Assembly (NCBI GenBank): GCA_010021145.1
Contig: RGRP01000049.1
Span: 1 to 5,992, forward strand
From: Candidatus Fonsibacter lacus
Lineage (GTDB): Bacteria; Pseudomonadota; Alphaproteobacteria; Pelagibacterales; Pelagibacteraceae
DNA: 5,992 nucleotides
Reading direction: 5' to 3'
This document shows positions 1-5,909 of the stretch, piece by piece. Both the position numbers and the translations under genes were made by a program. Numbering within the stretch: position 1 is the stretch's first letter; every line of letters starts with the position of its first letter. Under the pieces are notes generated by a model. It did not search any database and was not told where the DNA came from. It saw only the letters and a program-made list of their open reading frames with translations.

Positions 1-1089
1 AACGGCACCATTGAAGGTGCCAAGGCACTAGGGCTAACGAAGCTGAAGGTGGTTGAAGCCGCAGGCGACGAGATCATTGCCGTCCGCCGCTCAGGCCTCT
101 CCGAAGACGACAAGGTAGGCCTGGCCCTTGCCGACAACCGCGCCGCTGAACTCTCGGACTGGGATGCCGAGATGCTGCAGCAGCTCAGCGAAGAGCACGA
201 CATCGCTCCGTGGTTTGATCAGGAAGACCTGGACGCTCTGCTAGAGGCAGCCGAGCAGCTGGAGCCGGTCGAGGGCAACACCGACCCCGACGACGTTCCA
301 GAACCACCAGCTGACCCTGTTACAAAGCCCGGTGACCTCTGGATCCTCGGCAACCACCGCCTCCTCTGCGGTGACTCCACAGACACAGTTGCCCTTGAGC
401 GCCTCACTGAAAACCAGCCCGCTGACCTCTGGCTGACTGATCCCCCCTACAACGTCTCATACGAAGGCAAAACAGCAGACGCTCTCACAATCAAAAACGA
501 CAGCATGTCCAATGCTGACTTCCGTCAGTTCCTTCACGATGTCTACGTCGCTGCGAACTGTTTCCTAAAGCCAGGTGCCACCTTCTATATCTGGCACGCA
601 GACTCAGAGGGTTACAACTTCCGTGGTGCAGCGCACGACGTCGGTTGGAAAGTCAGACAGTGCCTCGTCTGGGTTAAATCCGTCATGGTCATGGGCCGTC
701 AGGACTACCAGTGGAAGCACGAACCCTGCCTTTACGGCTGGACAGAAGGCGCCGCTCACACTTGGTGCTCTGATCGCAAACAAACCACCGTCCTCGAATT
801 TGACAAGCCACGCCGCAACGGCGAGCACCCAACCATGAAGCCAGTGGACTTGTTCCAATACCTCATGGCCAACTCCACTAAACCCGGCGCCGTCGTGCTC
901 GACTCTTTCGGTGGTTCAGGCACCACCGTCATCGCCGCTGAACGCCTGGGCCGCAAAGCACGCGTCATGGAACTCGACCCCACCTACTGCGACGTGATCG
1001 TCAAGCGGTGGGAAGACTTCACCGGTAACACTGCCGTCTGCATCCCCTCCGACTCCCACTTCACTGAGGCACACCAGGAGGCGGCCTGA
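1..1089 (+). CDS. ParB-like domain fused to beta-class DNA methyltransferase (5' partial)
   Basis: This is a modification enzyme predicted to transfer a methyl group from S-adenosylmethionine to the exocyclic amino group of adenine or cytosine in phage DNA. The frame is open from base 1 and the first codons (N-G-T-I-E-G-A-K-A-L-G-L) look like the end of a ParB/Srx-like nuclease domain, so the gene almost certainly starts upstream and the GTG at 49 is not the true start. A linker with the typical ADNR element follows, and then a PGDLW..GNHRLLCGDST entry to the methylase. Motif IV DPPY is encoded at 439-450, an HPTMKP motif near 826-843, and the SAM-binding FGGSGTT (motif I) at 907-927. The order IV then I is that of the beta class. 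All key motifs are intact. The target sequence and the choice of N4-cytosine or N6-adenine cannot be read. The stop shares one base with the start of the next gene, which suggests translational coupling. Confidence 0.9.
   Translation, partial: NGTIEGAKALGLTKLKVVEAAGDEIIAVRRSGLSEDDKVGLALADNRAAELSDWDAEMLQQLSEEHDIAPWFDQEDLDALLEAAEQLEPVEGNTDPDDVPEPPADPVTKPGDLWILGNHRLLCGDSTDTVALERLTENQPADLWLTDPPYNVSYEGKTADALTIKNDSMSNADFRQFLHDVYVAANCFLKPGATFYIWHADSEGYNFRGAAHDVGWKVRQCLVWVKSVMVMGRQDYQWKHEPCLYGWTEGAAHTWCSDRKQTTVLEFDKPRRNGEHPTMKPVDLFQYLMANSTKPGAVVLDSFGGSGTTVIAAERLGRKARVMELDPTYCDVIVKRWEDFTGNTAVCIPSDSHFTEAHQEAA
1076..1081 (+). promoter_or_regulatory. Strong Shine-Dalgarno for the small terminase gene
   Basis: AGGAGG lies 7 nt before the ATG at 1089, inside the last codons of the methyltransferase. 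It is the strongest ribosome binding site in the window and fixes the start of the next gene. With the TGATG overlap it suggests coupled but independently boosted translation. Confidence 0.8.
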
Positions 1090-1412
1090 TGGCATCGCCT
1101 CGCGGCACAAAACAAGAAACCATCGACCGCGCTAACCGCTTTGCGCGGATCATCGCTACCGGCGGTCGCAGATCAGACTGCATTCGATATGCCGCAGAAA
1201 ACTGGGGGGTTGGCCCACGCTCCTGCGATCAGTACCTCAAGCTCGCCCGTGAGCAGCTCAAGGCTGACTGGGACATTGAACGGCCTCAGATGATCGCTGA
1301 CCTGCTCTCCCAGTGCTCCACGCTGCAGCTGGAAGCACGCCGGGCTGGGCAGTACCACATCGCGCTGGGTGCCATTAATACCGCTGCCAAGCTGGCGCAG
1401 CTTTGCTCGTAA
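1089..1412 (+). CDS. terS: Putative terminase small subunit
   Basis: This 107-aa protein probably recognises the packaging site on phage DNA and delivers it to the large terminase. Residues about 27-52 look like a helix-turn-helix (RRSDCIRYAAENWGVG, then a recognition-like helix). The C-terminal part (LEARRAGQYHIALGAINTAA) matches the pattern seen near the end of many phage small terminases, where a helical segment with ALxAI.. precedes a short tail. The length is at the short end for this group. Position supports the call, because it is one gene upstream of the large terminase in a head-gene cluster. The start is fixed by AGGAGG 7 nt upstream. The family sequence signal is weak, so the call rests on context plus the HTH and C-terminal pattern; a different small DNA-binding regulator remains possible. 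Confidence 0.65.
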   Translation: MASPRGTKQETIDRANRFARIIATGGRRSDCIRYAAENWGVGPRSCDQYLKLAREQLKADWDIERPQMIADLLSQCSTLQLEARRAGQYHIALGAINTAAKLAQLCS

Positions 1413-1446
1413 AGGCGAGGTAAGCTAGTGGAAAGAGGCTAGAGCT

Positions 1447-1866
1447 ATGCCTATTCGGCGTGATTCGCGTGGTCGGTTCGCTGGCACTGGTGGCGGTTCT
1501 GGCCGAGCTGGTAAATCCGTAAAGCTCAGTTCTGGCCAAAAGGCAAAAGCTAATCAGGCAAGAGCTTCATATGGTGTTCGCAGCACAGGCTCGGGCCAAT
1601 CTAAGCCTGCTTCAAGTGCTGCTATGGCTAATCGTCAACAGCAAGCAAAAGCCAATGGTCAGCAAAGAGCGGAAGCGTTAGGTTCATTGAAAATGGCGTC
1701 CTCAAATCTTCGTTATCGGGCCGCTGCAGCACAGCGTGGACTGCCAAAAGGCGCAGGTCTATCTGTTGAGCGCAGCAGTACGGCCAGAGCATTAAACAAG
1801 GATCGTAATACTCTTAATGACATGCGTCGTCAGCTAAAGCCAAAGCGATGGAAGCCTGCTAAGTGA
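1447..1866 (+). CDS. Very basic protein of unknown function, compositionally atypical
   Basis: I do not recognise a function. The 139-aa product is low in complexity and rich in Ala, Ser, Gly, Gln, Lys and Arg. I count 31 Lys/Arg against 5 Asp/Glu, giving an estimated net charge near +26. It opens with MPIRRDSRGRFAGTGGG; an R-D-x-x-G-R-F-A element followed by glycines occurs at the ends of assorted phage proteins but does not assign a role. No membrane segment, signal peptide or catalytic motif is visible, and most of it is probably disordered or helical. A good AGAGG ribosome site ends 8 nt before the ATG. GC is about 52% by hand count over 1441-1860 (219 of 420), and codons often end in T or A, unlike the flanking terminase genes. 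Nucleic-acid binding is plausible from charge only. The end overlaps the large terminase start by four bases. Confidence 0.75.
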   Translation: MPIRRDSRGRFAGTGGGSGRAGKSVKLSSGQKAKANQARASYGVRSTGSGQSKPASSAAMANRQQQAKANGQQRAEALGSLKMASSNLRYRAAAAQRGLPKGAGLSVERSSTARALNKDRNTLNDMRRQLKPKRWKPAK

Positions 1867-3188
1867 GCATCCTTGCCACAGCAGCATCTGGTTCGGTCCT
1901 AGAACCACCCCAGCCGCCACGTTCGGACTACGACTTCTCCGGTCTTAAGGCTCAGCTCTATACCTCCCTCACCGGCCCGCAGCGCACCGTCTACGACGCC
2001 AACACCCGCTTCACCTACCTCTGCTCTGGCCGTCGTTTCGGCAAGACCTACCTCTCGCTCACGCGCCTGATCAACTGGGGTCTGGAGCGTCCGGGCGGCA
2101 TGTTCTACTACGTCGCACCGACCTATCGGATGGCGAAGCAGATTGCCTGGGTGCAGCTCAAGCAGATGATCCCGGCCGAGGTCTTCGACCGCAAGAACGA
2201 AACCGAGCTATCGGTCCATCTTGCCAACGGCAGCACCATCTATCTCAAGGGCGCGGAAGACCCCGACCGGCTCAGAGGCGTTTCGTTGTCAGGCTGTGTG
2301 ATCGACGAGGCCGCCTACGTGCGCGAGGACGCCTGGACCATGGTCCTGCGCCCTGCCCTCTCCGATCAGCAAGGCCCCGCTTGGTTCACCACCACCCCCG
2401 CCGGCCTGAACTGGTTCGCGGAAGCCTGGGACGCTGCTGACGACGACCCTGACGCCAGCACCTTCACGTTCAACACCCTGGAAGGCGGCCAGGTCAGCGC
2501 TGAAGAGATCGAGGCCGCACGCCGCACGCTTGACCCGCGCACCTTCTCGCAGGAATACGAGGCCAGCTTCGTCAACCTCGTCGGTCGCGTCGTCCCTGAC
2601 TTCAACGACGACAACATCCGCGACGACCTAGAAGACCTCGGCGGCGAGCTGATCGTCTGCGCCGACTTCAACGTCTCTCCCATGCACTGGATCATTGGCC
2701 AGAAGGTCGGCAACCAGCTGCACTGCTTTGACGAGATCCACATCCGCGAAACCCACACCGACGAGGCTGCCACCGAACTGCTGCGCCGCTACCCCGACCG
2801 GGTGATCCGCGTCTACCCCGACCCCACCGGCCATGCCCGCAAGACCTCAGCGGGTGGCAAGACCGACCATGGCATCCTGCGCAGCCGTGGCCTCTGGGTC
2901 TCCGAGAACAAGCGGCCCTACATGCAGGACGACAAGCGCAATGCCATCAACGCGATGGTCTGCGATGCCAACGGCACCAGGCGCCTATTCATCCACCCGC
3001 GCTGCAAGCAGACGATCAAGAGCCTGCGCAACCTCACCTTCAAGGAAGGCACGAACATGCCAGACAAGGACGGCGGCTGGGACCACGGCTGGGATGCCCT
3101 GTCCTATGGCGTGATCGGCGTGTTCGACCCGGTGCATCCGTGGAAGAGCACGACGGGCAAGGCGGTGCGCGGCGTACGCCTCTACTAG
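1863..3188 (+). CDS. terL: Terminase large subunit (packaging ATPase and nuclease)
   Basis: This is the motor that cuts phage DNA and pumps it through the portal into the procapsid. The 441-aa length is typical of compact large terminases. The N-terminal ATPase has Walker A CSGRRFGKT (residues 54-62), Walker B CVIDEAA (145-151, with D148 and E149) and a coupling motif FTTTPAG (175-181). The C-terminal RNase H-like nuclease shows the expected acidic residues: D268 in CADFNVSP, D320 in YPDPTG, and D407/D411 in DHGWDALSYG. No key residue appears to be missing. The start is a GTG whose last bases overlap the upstream stop (GTGA); only a weak GGAAG lies 8 nt before it, so translation is probably coupled to the basic protein. 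The N-terminal 40 residues before the ATPase are short and proline-rich. Packaging strategy (headful or cohesive ends) cannot be told from the sequence. Confidence 0.95.
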   Translation: MSILATAASGSVLEPPQPPRSDYDFSGLKAQLYTSLTGPQRTVYDANTRFTYLCSGRRFGKTYLSLTRLINWGLERPGGMFYYVAPTYRMAKQIAWVQLKQMIPAEVFDRKNETELSVHLANGSTIYLKGAEDPDRLRGVSLSGCVIDEAAYVREDAWTMVLRPALSDQQGPAWFTTTPAGLNWFAEAWDAADDDPDASTFTFNTLEGGQVSAEEIEAARRTLDPRTFSQEYEASFVNLVGRVVPDFNDDNIRDDLEDLGGELIVCADFNVSPMHWIIGQKVGNQLHCFDEIHIRETHTDEAATELLRRYPDRVIRVYPDPTGHARKTSAGGKTDHGILRSRGLWVSENKRPYMQDDKRNAINAMVCDANGTRRLFIHPRCKQTIKSLRNLTFKEGTNMPDKDGGWDHGWDALSYGVIGVFDPVHPWKSTTGKAVRGVRLY

Positions 3189-3275
3189 GTAGGCGTAGCG
3201 GAGCCTATGCGCTAGGATTGTGCAGTCGGAAGCGATGGGCAGCACCCACCACCGACCACCACCGCATTCCCAACC
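3189..3275 (+). other. Leader between large terminase and HTH gene with alternative stems
   Basis: This 87-nt gap contains two overlapping inverted repeats: TAGGC (3190-3194) with GCCTA (3203-3207), and TAGCG (3196-3200) with CGCTA (3210-3214). Only one can pair at a time. TAGGAT at 3213-3218 resembles a -10 element, but no matching -35 is present. A 19-codon GTG-started reading frame (3220-3279) rich in His and Pro ends in an ATGA overlap with the next gene, which has no ribosome site of its own. There is no U-tract, so this does not look like an intrinsic terminator. Confidence 0.35.
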
Positions 3276-3464
3276 ATGACCATCACCACCCTGCTGTGGG
3301 TGCTGCTGGTGCCCGCCTTGATCCTGATCGGCGTGGTCCTCTGGCTCTCCGAGAGCCGCCAGCAACGCATCCAACGCCTGCACCGCACCGGCTACAGCCA
3401 GTCCCGCATCGCAGACCACCTCAACATCAGCCGCTATGCCGTGAGAAAAGCCCTTGCCACTTGA
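3276..3464 (+). CDS. Small membrane-anchored helix-turn-helix protein
   Basis: The 62-aa product has one strongly hydrophobic segment at residues 5-24, ending LWLS, then a basic stretch (ESRQQRIQRLHR) and a compact helix-turn-helix at about 38-60 (TGYSQSRIADHLNISRYAVR). The HTH resembles the C-terminal DNA-binding part of resolvase/invertase or Hin-like and transposase HTH_7/HTH_23 modules, without any catalytic domain. By the positive-inside pattern the HTH would be cytoplasmic. The third codon position is strongly G/C, which supports real coding. No Shine-Dalgarno is visible before the ATG. It sits between the large terminase and portal genes, where packaging genes are usually adjacent, and a perfect palindrome starts 3 nt after its stop. 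A role as a membrane-tethered regulator is inference only; it could instead be a small structural or host-interaction protein. Confidence 0.7.
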   Translation: MTITTLLWVLLVPALILIGVVLWLSESRQQRIQRLHRTGYSQSRIADHLNISRYAVRKALAT

Positions 3465-3494
3465 GCGGAAACCTATTCCTAAATAGGTTTCTGT
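3465..3494 (+). repeat. Perfect inverted repeat overlapping the proposed portal start
   Basis: GAAACCTATT (3468-3477) and AATAGGTTTC (3482-3491) are exact reverse complements separated by CCTA. In RNA the stem can extend through G3467-U3492, C3466-G3493 and G3465-U3494, giving 13 pairs that include two wobble pairs. The stem would hide the only SD-like TAGG (3484-3487) and most of the GTG codon at 3493. No run of U follows, so a standard intrinsic terminator is unlikely. It could be a translational control hairpin, an operator for a dimeric DNA-binding protein, or an RNA processing site. Confidence 0.75.
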
Positions 3495-4956
3495 GCATAA
3501 CCTCGCTGCCAGCCTGAACAGCCTCTCCCTCAGCACCATCAAGGAGCTGAAGGTGCATGACCCTGGCATCGCCTGGCAGCGCATGGAGCCGCGCTGGCGG
3601 TTGATCGAGCAGCTCAGCCTCGGCACGCTCGGGATGCAGGCGGCCGGCAAGCGTTACCTGCCGCAAGAACCCCGCGAAGACGATGAGGCCTACAGCGCAC
3701 GCCTAGCCCGAAGCGTGTGCCCGCCCTACATGCTGCGCCTTGAGCAGATGCTGGCCGGGATGCTGTGCCGCAAGCCGGTCCGCCTCGATAACGTCCCCGA
3801 CCCCGTTCAGGAACACCTGTTCGACGTAGACCTGGCAGGTAACGACCTCAATGCCTACCTGCAGGAGCTAGCTCGCAAGTGCATCCGCTACGGCCACGTC
3901 GGCGTGCTGGTGGACTACCCACGCGGTGACGAGGGTGATGACACACCGGTGCAGGACTTTTCGCGGCCGTACTGGGTCAGCTACACCCCGCGTGACATCC
4001 TCGGCTGGCGCACTGATGTGGTCAACGGCAGCCAGAAGCTCACGCAGCTGCGCCTCCTAGAGCAGGTCACTGTGCCCTACGGCGAGTGGGGCGAGGAAGT
4101 GGTGGAGCAGGTGCGCGTGCTGGAGATCGGCCGGTTCCGCCTGTACCGCAAGCAGGCCTCCAAATCCCGCGACTGGGAGCTGATCAGCGAGGGCAGCACC
4201 ACGCTTGACGAGATCCCCTTCGCGGTGGCCTATGCCAACCGCACCAGCCTGCTGGAATCCACCCCGCCGCTAGAGGAGGTGGCTTGGCTGAACCTCAAGG
4301 CGTACCGCTGCGAATCCGACCAGGCCAACATCCTCCACGTCGCCGCTGTTCCCCGGTACAACCTGTTCGGTGTGCCGGCCGAAGTGGAAGAGCTGGAGGC
4401 TGGCCCGGCCTCGGCCATGGCCTTCCCCGCTGATGCCCGCGCTGAGTTCGCAGAACCGCAAGGCACTAGCTACCAGGCCCGCTTCACTGAGCTGGAGCGC
4501 ATTGAGAAGCAGATCGCTGAGTTAGGTCTGGCGGCTGTGCTGGGTCAGAACCTGACCAATGCCGCTGCCGAATCCAAGGCCATTGACCGCAGCCAGGGTG
4601 ACGCGGCCCTGATGGCCGTGGCCCTCGGCCTGCAGAACCTGATCGACACCTGCCTGAAGTTTCACGCGGCCTACCTGAACCTGCCGACCGCCGGCAGCAG
4701 CATGGTCAACAACGACTTCGTGTCGCATCGCCTAGAGCCGGCACACGTGGCCGAGCTGATCAAACTCCGCGTCGGCGGTGACATCACGCAGGAAACCCTG
4801 CTGATCCAGCTGGCTGATGGCGAGTGGCTCTACGACGACTTCAACGTGGATGCAGAGCTAGAGGCCACCGCTGCGCAGCAGGAACGCCGACTAGCCGCAC
4901 AGGAGACGCAGCTCAGCAGCAACCTGCAGCAGCTGCCCGGTCAGCCCAATGGCTGA
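3493..4956 (+). CDS. Portal protein, DUF4055-type
   Basis: This is predicted to form the portal ring at one capsid vertex, through which the terminase pumps DNA. The 487-aa sequence follows the DUF4055 pattern: W-R-L-I-E..G...M-Q-A-A-G-K-R-Y-L-P at about residues 35-57, YSARL.RSV and LAGMLCRKPV (67-95), YGHVGVLVDYP (133-143), a beta-rich middle, and the conserved helix QNLTNAAAESKAIDRSQGDA (352-371), followed by a Gln-rich helical tail. The length is normal. Two GTG starts are possible. The one at 3493 directly follows an in-frame stop and sits in a hairpin with a poor ribosome site. The one at 3553 has AAGGAG ending 6 nt before it and would give 467 aa. I keep the upstream start because the 20 intervening codons have the gene's strong G/C third-position bias, but this is uncertain. 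DUF4055 members are annotated as portals mainly by position between terminase and capsid genes, as here. Confidence 0.88.
   Translation: MHNLAASLNSLSLSTIKELKVHDPGIAWQRMEPRWRLIEQLSLGTLGMQAAGKRYLPQEPREDDEAYSARLARSVCPPYMLRLEQMLAGMLCRKPVRLDNVPDPVQEHLFDVDLAGNDLNAYLQELARKCIRYGHVGVLVDYPRGDEGDDTPVQDFSRPYWVSYTPRDILGWRTDVVNGSQKLTQLRLLEQVTVPYGEWGEEVVEQVRVLEIGRFRLYRKQASKSRDWELISEGSTTLDEIPFAVAYANRTSLLESTPPLEEVAWLNLKAYRCESDQANILHVAAVPRYNLFGVPAEVEELEAGPASAMAFPADARAEFAEPQGTSYQARFTELERIEKQIAELGLAAVLGQNLTNAAAESKAIDRSQGDAALMAVALGLQNLIDTCLKFHAAYLNLPTAGSSMVNNDFVSHRLEPAHVAELIKLRVGGDITQETLLIQLADGEWLYDDFNVDAELEATAAQQERRLAAQETQLSSNLQQLPGQPNG
3541..3546 (+). promoter_or_regulatory. Candidate Shine-Dalgarno for an alternative portal start
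   Basis: AAGGAG is 6 nt upstream of the in-frame GTG at 3553. It is far better than the site upstream of 3493. Either the portal begins at 3553, leaving the hairpin in the leader, or this is an internal coincidence in a Lys-Glu pair of codons. Confidence 0.4.
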
Positions 4957-5095
4957 TCTCAGCGACCGGATGCAACGCCTGCTCAAGGCACTGGAGATTG
5001 CCGACAAGTGCGGCAACACTTTCATGGCGGCCAACATCCGCGCGGCGATCCGCGAGCAGGATCGCCAAGAGCGCAGCGGTAGCTATCGCCTCTGA
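4949..5095 (+). CDS. Small predicted helical protein of unknown function (48 aa)
   Basis: An ATG at 4949, overlapping the portal stop by 8 nt, opens a 48-codon frame that ends with TGA at 5093-5095. The product starts MADLSDRMQRLLKALEIADK and is charged and probably all helical, with heptad-like spacing of Leu, Ile and Ala, a single Cys and an Arg/Glu/Gln-rich tail ending SYRL. Third positions are mostly G or C, as in neighbouring genes, and the frame fills nearly all of the gap between portal and scaffold, which supports real coding. The ribosome site is weak, so coupling to portal translation is likely. I do not recognise a family; a small head-assembly or adaptor-like role is only a positional guess. 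Confidence 0.6.
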   Translation: MADLSDRMQRLLKALEIADKCGNTFMAANIRAAIREQDRQERSGSYRL

Positions 5096-5117
5096 CGGCA
5101 ACCTAAGCCGCACCTCT

Positions 5118-5130
5118 GACCCTGTGGGTC
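5118..5130 (+). repeat. Short hairpin directly before the scaffold start
   Basis: GACCC (5118-5122) and GGGTC (5126-5130) are exact reverse complements around a TGT loop, ending 3 nt before the ATG at 5134. It occupies the place where a ribosome site would be, and the only SD-like bases (GGGT) are in its 3' arm. It is short enough to arise by chance. Confidence 0.35.
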
Positions 5131-5133
5131 TTC

Positions 5134-5817
5134 ATGCCCGAAAACGACACCGCCGCTCCTGTGGAGCAGCAGTCCTCATCCGATACCTCAGCGCTGCAGG
5201 CTGAAATTGAAGCCCTGCGCCGCAAAAACACTGAACTGCTCGACGAGAAGAAAAAGCTGGCCAAGCGGGTGCCAGAGCTGCCGGATGGCATTGACGTGCA
5301 GGAACTGCTGGCCTTCAAGCAAGCGCACGAGCAGGCTGAACTAGAGCAGAAAGGCAACTACGCGGAAGCACGGCAGAAGCTGGAAGCGCAGTTCCGCGAG
5401 CGCGAATCCAGCCTCCAGCAGCGCATCGAGGCTTTGGAAGCCGAGAACCGTGAACTCAAGGTGATCGGCCCTGCTGTTGCCGCCCTAGCCGACACGGTGC
5501 ATGACCCCGACGAGGTGGTCAAGCTCAAGCTCAAGCCGGATCAGATTGACCGCGAACCTGATGGCACCGTCGTAGTAGTCGATGGCTACCAACGCGTGCC
5601 GATTGGCGACTGGGCCAAGACCAGCCTGCCGCAGTACCGCCTCAAGGCACCCAAGCCCCAAGGCACCGGCGCACCCGTCGGCCGCAGCAGCGGTGAACTG
5701 CCTGCTGGCACGAAGAACCCCTTTGCGCGGGAATCCTTCAACCTCACCGAACAAGCTCGCATCTACAAAACAGATCCTGAGTTGTACGCACGACTCAAGG
5801 CTGCAGCCAGTCGTTAA
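5134..5817 (+). CDS. Capsid scaffolding-like protein
   Basis: The 227-aa protein probably guides assembly of capsid protein into a procapsid and then leaves the shell or is removed. It begins with a short acidic, Ser-rich disordered stretch. Long charged helices likely to form coiled coil follow at about residues 18-46 and 55-110 (for example LQAEIEALRRKNTELLDEKK and LQQRIEALEAENRELK). Next come a compact beta-containing part around 120-168 (TVVVVDGYQRVPIGDWAK) and a Gly/Pro linker. The C-terminal segment ELPAGTKNPFARESFNLTEQ, continuing to DPELYARLKAAA, is a pattern common in proteins just upstream of phage capsid genes. That short tail may be the part that contacts the capsid protein. No protease motif was seen. 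Position directly before the capsid gene is the main support. The ribosome site is weak and enclosed in a short hairpin. A minor head protein is an alternative. Confidence 0.75.
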   Translation: MPENDTAAPVEQQSSSDTSALQAEIEALRRKNTELLDEKKKLAKRVPELPDGIDVQELLAFKQAHEQAELEQKGNYAEARQKLEAQFRERESSLQQRIEALEAENRELKVIGPAVAALADTVHDPDEVVKLKLKPDQIDREPDGTVVVVDGYQRVPIGDWAKTSLPQYRLKAPKPQGTGAPVGRSSGELPAGTKNPFARESFNLTEQARIYKTDPELYARLKAAASR

Positions 5818-5909
5818 GTCTTTCCGGCATACTTAAGCCATTGGGGAAGGCTGTGCTGACCCATCGGCCTGTGGCCAACAACCGCAAACCCTTTCCATAG
5901 GACATCAAC
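5818..5909 (+). promoter_or_regulatory. Leader of the major capsid gene
   Basis: This is a 92-nt non-coding gap, the longest complete one in the window. An AGGA ribosome site (5899-5902) lies 7 nt before the capsid ATG. A small stem GGCC-TGT-GGCC spans 5866-5876. CATACT at 5828-5833 is a weak -10-like match (4 of 6), without a recognisable -35. High expression expected of a capsid gene makes a promoter or a stabilising leader plausible, but the sequence does not prove it. Confidence 0.35.

Noticed and set aside
49..51. GTG at 49 as the start of the methyltransferase
   Set aside because: The frame is open upstream to base 1 and encodes residues typical of the ParB-like domain, so the gene continues beyond the window.
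1423..1446. AGCTAG/CTAG-AGCT partial inverted repeat before the basic protein gene
   Set aside because: Pairing needs a bulge and is only about 4+2 bp. It is too weak to call a structure.
2366..2773. Long minus-strand open frame opposite the large terminase
   Set aside because: It is Ser/Arg/Ala-rich with no recognisable domain, and it is the antisense of a gene with intact catalytic motifs. Open antisense frames are expected in GC-rich coding DNA.
3465..3494. Palindrome as an intrinsic transcription terminator
   Set aside because: The stem is AT-rich at its top, and only TTTC precedes the next codon. There is no U-run, and termination here would cut off the portal and capsid genes.
3140..3517. 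125-aa + strand frame over the terL end and HTH gene
   Set aside because: It overlaps two better-supported genes in another frame and its product is Pro/His/Arg-rich, as expected for an out-of-frame reading of GC-rich sequence.
2985..3650. 221-aa minus-strand open frame spanning terL end, HTH gene and portal start
   Set aside because: It runs opposite three supported + strand genes, has a low-complexity His/Gly-rich stretch and no domain. It is a composition artefact.
4824..5204. 126-aa + strand frame crossing the portal end and the portal-scaffold junction
   Set aside because: The Arg/Ala/Ser-rich product looks like an out-of-frame reading. The 48-codon frame from 4949 fits the gene spacing and codon bias better.
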